DNA of 64,000 bases from Bathymodiolus brooksi. Lineage: Eukaryota; Mollusca; Bivalvia; Mytilida; Modiolidae. Numbering within the stretch: position 1 is the first letter of the stretch; every line of letters starts with the position of its first letter. Both the position numbers and the translations under genes were made by a program. The notes beneath the pieces are model-generated. The model searched no databases and was not told the origin of the DNA. It saw only the letters and a list, made by a program, of their open reading frames with translations. Shown here one piece after another: positions 57,852-64,000 of the stretch. Where the stretch lies: positions 27,828,186 to 27,892,185 of the forward strand of contig OY804585.1 in assembly GCA_963680875.1 (NCBI GenBank), read 5' to 3'.

Positions 57852-60800
57852 GTATGTCTAATATTTTGATTTTGACTTTTTTTTTATTATTAAAATGAAA
57901 ATTAGGTTGTGTTTTAATTAAAATGTAGATATCAAATTTGATGTGCACGACGCGTTTCTGGAATAACCTTCTTCAGGTACGCTAAAAATCGAAACATTGG
58001 AAAGCCAAATAATTTAAGTTTTCGAAACAATAAAACAAAAGTGCCAAATTCGGCTACTGTCATCTATGCGGAAAAAAACCAACATTCCTTTTTAGAAAGT
58101 AGTGAGTCACAGTGAAATAATGATTTTGAGTATAAACTTGTTTTCTATCTAATTATACTAAATAATAGCGGTCATGGGGTGCAATGGGGTTCGAAAAAAG
58201 TAACTACATATATACGTTAGCATAGTAAACATTCAGAACTTTTATATGTGTACATATATAATGTTTACGTTTTGTAATGTTCTAAACATGTAAGTTATTT
58301 CTATTTGAAACACCAATATTTGCTTCTTGATCAAATCCGGGAATGACATAATGCTATAATGGCCGACATTTTAGGTACATCATTTATTTTTTGGAATTGG
58401 CTTTATACAAACTAATAAGCAGTATGTTCAGAAGTAAAAACCCGTATGTCAAATGAAATCCATTTTGAAGTTTTCTTTAGTTTGGTTTAATGGTGTTTAA
58501 TGCCACAACTTCTAACAACATTTCAGTTATCGTGTGGGGGTCAGTTTTAGTGGATGGGAAAACTGCAAGTACCTACAGATAACCACCGACCTGCCGCAAA
58601 TCACTGACGACGAACCTGCTTACAATAAGTTGTACTGAGTACACTTTTAATCGCTACGAGTGGGAATACAACTGGCAACTTTAGTGAGTAAGTAAACTTT
58701 AGAGAACACCGAAAGGGCAATCAGAAATAGACAATCCAGAGAAACTGGCAACATAGGGTTCTCAAGACGGGAAAAAAACAAAACCACAACGCAATATGTG
58801 TTGTACACAGAATAGTAATGAGCTATTAAAGGTGTATTTAAAGTACAAAGTACAGGTACGAGCCATTTGGTCACTCGCCAAGTGTATTGTTCAAGACCTA
58901 AAAAAATGAAGGTTGTCGTTTTCGTGCAGACAAATTGTTCATGCACTCCAGTGAAAACCTGTGGTTAAGTCACCCTTGAAACTGTCGTGTATAAAACTTG
59001 GGTGTTAAACATGCGATTGTCATTGCTACTGTGAAATTCCGCTATGCCAAGATTGTACTTGGCAATACGTATCAACGTCATCTGCCGTGTTGTCTGAAAA
59101 CTGAAGTCACCCGGCAATTCAACGCTTAAGGAGAATTTCCGATCAGACAGTCCGAAGCAGTCTTCGCCAAGGCGGAATTCGGCCAAGAAGACATTATGTG
59201 GGACCAGTTTCCACCCCGGTACACAGATTGGTTTCATACATTGAGAATCTGGACTTTGAGGAACTGGCACTGAATTTGGTTCAGCGACGAGTCACGTTTT
59301 CTTCTCCAAAGATGTGATGGATGAACCCGCGTGTGCAGCCGTTGAAATCACCTTTCGCCCCTACCTGCGTACAGGAAGGTGGATGATATGGCGATGGAAG
59401 CGCTATCGTGTGGGCAGAAATATTCAACAACCACAAAACAAACTTAGTGCGTGTCCAAGGCAATTTAACAGGTCAACGCTATAGAGACGATATTGTACAG
59501 CAACATATACTCAATGTTATTGACCGACAAAGGGAAATATTTTAGCGCGGCTCCATGTATTGTCATGGTCCTCAATGTCGCCGAATTTGAACCCCAAATC
59601 TTTGGAATGAACTTCATAGACGCGTCCACCAACGCCAACCACCATCTCAATCATTGGAGCAGCTAGGTCAAGCTTTCCAACATGAATGGCAAAGGATACC
59701 ACAGGTTAGAATACAACATTTGATTCGATCCAAACCAAAGAAATGCAGAACAGTGTTAGCCGTACATGGTGGTCACAATTGATACTGACTTTAACGTCAT
59801 CAGAAATTTACCCAGTTTATCGTATGTGACTGGGTTTTTTTACATTTATGTTCAGTATCCTGTATAACATTCGTGTTTGAAAATTTAGCTCAATATATTA
59901 AAACATACTAGACAAAAATCGATAAAACAGAATAAAATTTTGAAAAAACCATTAGGCCTTTTTTTTTTTTTCAAAGTATATTTGTGTCAAAAGTGTAACA
60001 TTGGATAGCCTATCATATTCATTTACATCGATGATATCAATTTTACTAATGGATATTATCTTGATTACTTTAGCGTATTCTTAATGTTCGTTTGTGGTAT
60101 TTATTAATTGGGAACCAGTCGGTAATTTTGCCTACCCTAGATTTTAGGTTAGAAGTGGATTGGAAATATATACATACACTGCTGAAATAATTCTAACATC
60201 TAAAATTGAGAGGTTATGGTGTTTAACGCCACTTTCACCAATATTGCAGTTATATCGTGGCGGTCAGTTTTATTAGTAGAGGAAACCGGAGGATCCGGAG
60301 AAAACCACCGACCTGCCGCAAGCCACTGACAAACTTTATAACACAATGTTGTATCGAGTACACCTCGTCCGAATGGGGTTCGAACTCATAACGTTAACGG
60401 TCATAAGCGCTGATTGCATAGGTAGTTATTTTTTATACAAATATCCAAAAAAAGGATTTTTAAATTTTATATTTGTTTTACTTAATTTGGATACAAAGCA
60501 AACACATGAGCCACGAACACTCTATCAACAAGCTATATAGGTAAACAAGCATGTCTACGTATTAAACGAGTTAAAAGTGACGGTTATCTAACCTACGGCC
60601 AATCATGTAAAACATGGAATTATACGTAGATACCCCTCCGCCCCCAAATACTAATTAACTCATTTGTTTAATGAAAATGTAACATGGGATGGGAATATCA
60701 AGAAAAAAATAGGACGATATACAAATTGTTAACAATGCATAGCAGTTGACCTGATATTAAAACATATAAGCAGATATTTAATTGCAAAAATTTCTACAGT

Positions 60801-63390
60801 CTCCACGGTGTAATCATTAACGACGTACTGGCCTCGATTAAGTGCGGTATGTCGTAGTTCGTTTGCTGGTCGGGTCAAACCATAGTTGATAGCAATATGA
60901 GTACCGACTCTCTTCAAATAGCAAGTACTTACTCACTTACTGAATGATATTTTCTTACATAATTTGTTGCTCATAAAGGACATATATTTTGCCAAACATT
61001 AATATAAACAAAACAAATTACTATGAATATCCAATATCTGTGTCAAAAACCACGGATTTACTACGCTTTTCGTAAACACTTTCCGGTAATTTTCTCATTC
61101 ATAACTTAGCACCGGGATTGTAACTAGAGTAACACGACGAGTCCCACTAGTGGAAGTGGAACTGCTCACCCATCCGGAGCACCTATGTTCATCCCCAGTT
61201 TTAGATGGGGTTCGTGTTACTCAATCTTTAGTTTTATGTGTAGTGTTTATTAGATCGTAGTTTGTCCTTTTGTCATTTTTCTTTTGGACATTGTGTTTGG
61301 CTGTCCCTCTTCGATTTACGGATTCTGATTTCCCCTTTGGTATCTTCAAACTCTTCTTTTATGAAATGTATGACAGTGCTGTTGGTATTAAAGGTTATAT
61401 TAACAACAAATCTCTATCACACTCTATTAATACGATAAATAAAAGTTTGAAGATCAGAAGCCCGTGAGTTCGATGAACCGACATGGTGATTGAGACATGT
61501 TGGTTGTTTTCTCATTGTTCCTTGTTTTTTCCATCGCACTAAAGCTCACCACCATAATAACTGAAATATTGTGGAAACTAACGTTGATAAATATTGAAAA
61601 AGGTTATTTTCTAGAACTCATGAACAGGTATCATATAGCTGAAAATTATTCATTTGGCGTAAAACATGAATTACTTACTCACTCGAGCATTTAGAAACTG
61701 TTGATGCTCATAACTTTAGGAAATGATTTTGTAGACCCAATAGGAACTACTAATATGTCAAACTTCAAAACACAATTTACAAGAACAGAATAATGAACCG
61801 GATGGCATTATAGGTAATAGCTAGGGAAAGCCATAAATTTGTGGCGGTTTTAACTCAAAAGACAGCGTAATTTCAGTCAAATAACAACAATAAAACATTG
61901 AAAGTACAAAAGCAGGATCAGCGAATGCTGGTGGTTAAAGCGGGACCGGGGTATAAATAGCTGTGGACAGAGCAAACATTCAGATTGTCCATTATTTTGA
62001 CAACGGTTATCTCGAGGAGGAAAAATCAATGATACCTAGTTTCACAGTTACTTTTGGAGCAAAATATTAAAAATAATATTCTTTATCAGTCAAAAAAATG
62101 GAAAAATCATTTCGAAAATTCAAATTTCTGAGGTATATACGTGACCTTTAGGTCATGTGACATACAGTTCCATAAATATGCTGTTCATATCAACGGGGAT
62201 TTTCGTTTCTCATTCTATTGATAACACAATGCCCTGAGTGATCTGATGATAAGCTCCGCCCACAAATTGTGTCGGTATGCACTACCGCAAATGCCGGTTT
62301 AAGTGACCACTGGATAAACAGGTAGACAAAATGTAATTATTATCAACACAAAGTTTCTCTTAACTCTGACATTGGTGTTCGTAGTCAATTGTGGCTCTCT
62401 TGATTAGGTGCTTTGATTTGCTTACCTCCAAAGACTTCTAAGGTATTCGACTTTTCAATCTTTCGACATTAGGCGTACATGATGAACATTATTCCAGAAA
62501 AAAAAATCTACAAAATTGTAATCAGAATCTTTTGATTGTACACGTTTACCTCTGTATCATTGGTTTTTTTTCGGGATGGACATTCTGGATTAATTTGACC
62601 TTTCGACCTTAACCGCCGAATTATAGACAGTTAATATTAATGTGTTGCAAATTGTGTAACGGAAAACTGAAAGTAATCGCGAATGTACAAATATTTTCAG
62701 ACATAGATCGTCACATTTTACATCAGCTGCATTAACCTGTTAACGGTATAATGTACACTCTGTGGGTTATAGACCATTACTCTAATTAGCGGATAAGTTG
62801 AATTACCTAACAAGTCATAAAAGCCTATCACCAATACGGCGTGGGTTTGCGCCCGGCTTTGTAAATTACAAAAAGGGAGCAATCGACTCGCAGCCGCAAG
62901 TCATACAGTTTATCAGTTGCTTCCCCATGGTCGGTGCTTCTTTCCGGGTACTCCGGCTTCTTCCACCACTAAGACTGGTCGTTATAATATAGTTGAAATA
63001 TTGCTAGAAGTGGTGTTAAAACACCAAAAATCAATCACATCTAGCTAGCCTTACAGGCTCCTCGGAGCCTCCTGTAGTTTAATTATTTAGAGGTCAAGTG
63101 CAATAATTTCTATTGTTACAGGAACAGAAAACAAAGCGGCTGCAGCTGAGAAATTGGCAATGGAAAATCCGCCTCCGTATTCACCACCATTGCAGCAAGA
63201 GCCGACTCCACAACGAGAACATGTACAACAGTTCGTACAACATAATCCACAGGGATTCGTTCTGCAACAACAACCATATCAGCCGCAAACTGCAGGATTT
63301 AGTGATATTTCAGGTGGATATGGTTACCACCAGACAATGCCACAACAAATGCCACCACCGCAAATGACATCTACCCAGACCACTGTAATT
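57842..63390 (+). CDS. CD225/dispanin-family gene, copy 2 (5' part; rest beyond the window)
   Basis: Exon 1 (57842-57851, ATGGCGACAG plus gtatgt) and exon 2 (63122-63390, acceptor ttgttacag, donor gtacgt) join in frame to give 93 residues, against 97 in copy 1. The difference is an in-frame loss of 12 nt after the PPPYSPP motif. Other changes are few, for example an Asn to His in the GGYGY segment and Arg to Pro in the MPPP segment. PPPY and the Gln/Pro-rich composition are intact. The CD225-domain exons should lie about 2 and 5 kb past the window's end. Whether it is a working paralogue or an allele placed in tandem by the assembly cannot be told here. Confidence 0.7.
57900..58040 (-). repeat. 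Interspersed repeat, family D, copy 2
   Basis: Duplicate of 19255-19400. Confidence 0.6.
58487..58645 (-). mobile_element. tRNA-derived SINE, family C (partial), copy 2
   Basis: Duplicate of 19822-19985. Confidence 0.6.
58690..58800 (+). repeat. Interspersed repeat, family B (fragment), copy 2
   Basis: Duplicate of 20035-20150. About 42 extra bases that copy 1 lacks follow near 58890. Confidence 0.6.
58966..59782 (+). pseudogene. Tc1/mariner transposase, dead copy, copy 2
   Basis: Duplicate of 20262-21116 with FSDESRF and the C-terminal AVHGGHN. About 33 further bases are lost near 59557, removing part of the segment after the second catalytic position. Confidence 0.85.
60205..60432 (-). 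mobile_element. tRNA-derived SINE, family C, copy 2
   Basis: Duplicate of 21540-21765, B-box region 'ggggttcgaactcat' on the plus strand. Confidence 0.75.
61115..61370 (-). repeat. Interspersed repeat, family A, copy 2
   Basis: Duplicate of 23395-23645. Confidence 0.8.
61946..61986 (+). promoter_or_regulatory. TATA-box core promoter-like site, copy 2
   Basis: TATAAATAG at 61952-61960 and the same initiator-like sequence about 30 bases on. It is unchanged from copy 1. Confidence 0.4.
62385..62520 (+). repeat. Interspersed repeat, family D, copy 2
   Basis: Duplicate of 24665-24800. Confidence 0.6.
62818..63040 (+). mobile_element. tRNA-derived SINE, family C, copy 2
   Basis: Duplicate of 25098-25315, just upstream of exon 2. 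Confidence 0.75.
63122..63390 (+). CDS. Dispanin copy 2, coding exon 2
   Basis: An open frame of 269 nt, phase-compatible with exon 1. The frame extends past the donor because the intron starts open, so the apparent longer protein to 63579 is not the product. Confidence 0.8.
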
Positions 63391-63549
63391 GTACGTACTA
63401 AATTTAAATTTCTCAAAAGAAATCCCGGAGATACAGAAATATGTCATAGTGTCTCTGCTGCTGCTTGTGTGAGACGAACCTTATACACAAAAATGACTAC
63501 TTCGTCCGTGGATAATGTTCCGTTCCTTGTATGTTTCTCTGAATTGTCT

Positions 63550-63930
63550 ATTATTGATCGCTCCTTCGGTTTTCTCTAACGTTTATTATTGACAGCTTAC
63601 TGCTACTCTTAATGGGAAATATATTGCTTGTAGTGGTGTTTGGTGACCATCTACAAGGCAAAGATTTGTCGACTCTATCAACAAATCCTCCCTTTCCCTA
63701 TGGTAATATACATATGTGTTGATTCAAGTGCCACATTTGTACTTTCATGAATAAACGATAGAGAGAAAAGATAAAGGGCAATCAAGAATGGACAATCCAG
63801 AGAAAATTGCAACATTGGGTACACAAGACACAGGACGAAGAAAAACAAAAGAAAAATCACAACACAGAACAACAGCAAAATGTTGGACATCACTCTATGC
63901 AACAATAAACAAATAACACAATAAGACGAG
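63550..63930. repeat. Inverted family B fragments, copy 2
   Basis: Duplicate of 25820-26229. A family A copy begins at about 63935 and runs off the window. Confidence 0.55.
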
Positions 63931-64000
63931 TTTGAAGAAACCAAAGGGGCAATCAGAATTTATATAGCGAAGAACAGACAACACAATGGCCAAAAGAAAA

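Larger units (their letters stand above)
50092..64000. repeat. Duplicated block, copy 2 (runs off the window)
   Basis: It repeats 1-26290 in the same orientation at an offset of 50,091 at its start. The satellite is reduced to a single unit, and the indels listed for copy 1 apply. The end of the window matches 26290. Confidence 0.95.

Overview
The window reads as nuclear DNA of a mollusc, most probably a mytilid-like bivalve. It is AT-rich, has one split gene with consensus splice sites, and is dominated by transposable elements and tandem repeats. Two interspersed families (one opening 'gataccaaagggg', one carrying 'cgcgtttctggaataacc') and a tRNA-derived SINE family resemble repeats I recall from mussel sequences. 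That is recollection, not a search. Nothing looks bacterial; there are no operons, CRISPR arrays or rRNA.

Layout. (1) 1-343 is the left edge of a duplicated block. (2) 344-11983 is a satellite of about 260 units of 45 or 41 bp, lying inside one copy of an interspersed repeat. (3) 11984-26290 is the body of the duplicated block: a decayed tyrosine-recombinase retroelement with an SGNH-hydrolase reading frame (12827-18920), then the first two exons of a CD225/dispanin (IFITM-like) gene, with a dead Tc1/mariner copy and SINEs in its first intron. (4) 26291-31080 holds exons 3 and 4 of that gene (stop at 30720), an inverted SINE pair in intron 3 and a small pogo-like MITE. (5) 32.9-45.5 kb is a large imperfect inverted repeat with 178-bp tandem arrays in both arms. 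Its spacer holds three minisatellites and a truncated BEL/Pao retrotransposon on the minus strand. (6) 45.5-50.09 kb is repeat-rich spacer. (7) 50092-64000 repeats block 1-26290 at an offset of 50,091 bp, without the satellite, which is there a single unit, and with several indels. The second dispanin copy runs off the window after exon 2.

The one convincing host gene is the dispanin-family gene: four coding exons, 189 residues, with an N-terminal PPxY motif, a Cys-Cys-Trp-Pro membrane motif and a C-terminal hydrophobic segment. Its duplicate differs by an in-frame 12-nt deletion in exon 2. The other coding stretches are broken mobile-element genes.

The most notable structural result is that the window holds both states of a satellite birth: a one-unit locus at 50433-50480 and the expanded 11.6-kb array at the duplicated position. 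A second before/after pair is an apparent insertion at 43245-43844, whose empty site survives in the opposite arm of the inverted repeat. All coordinates of repeats and decayed elements were judged by eye and are approximate to some tens of bases; identities were not computed.
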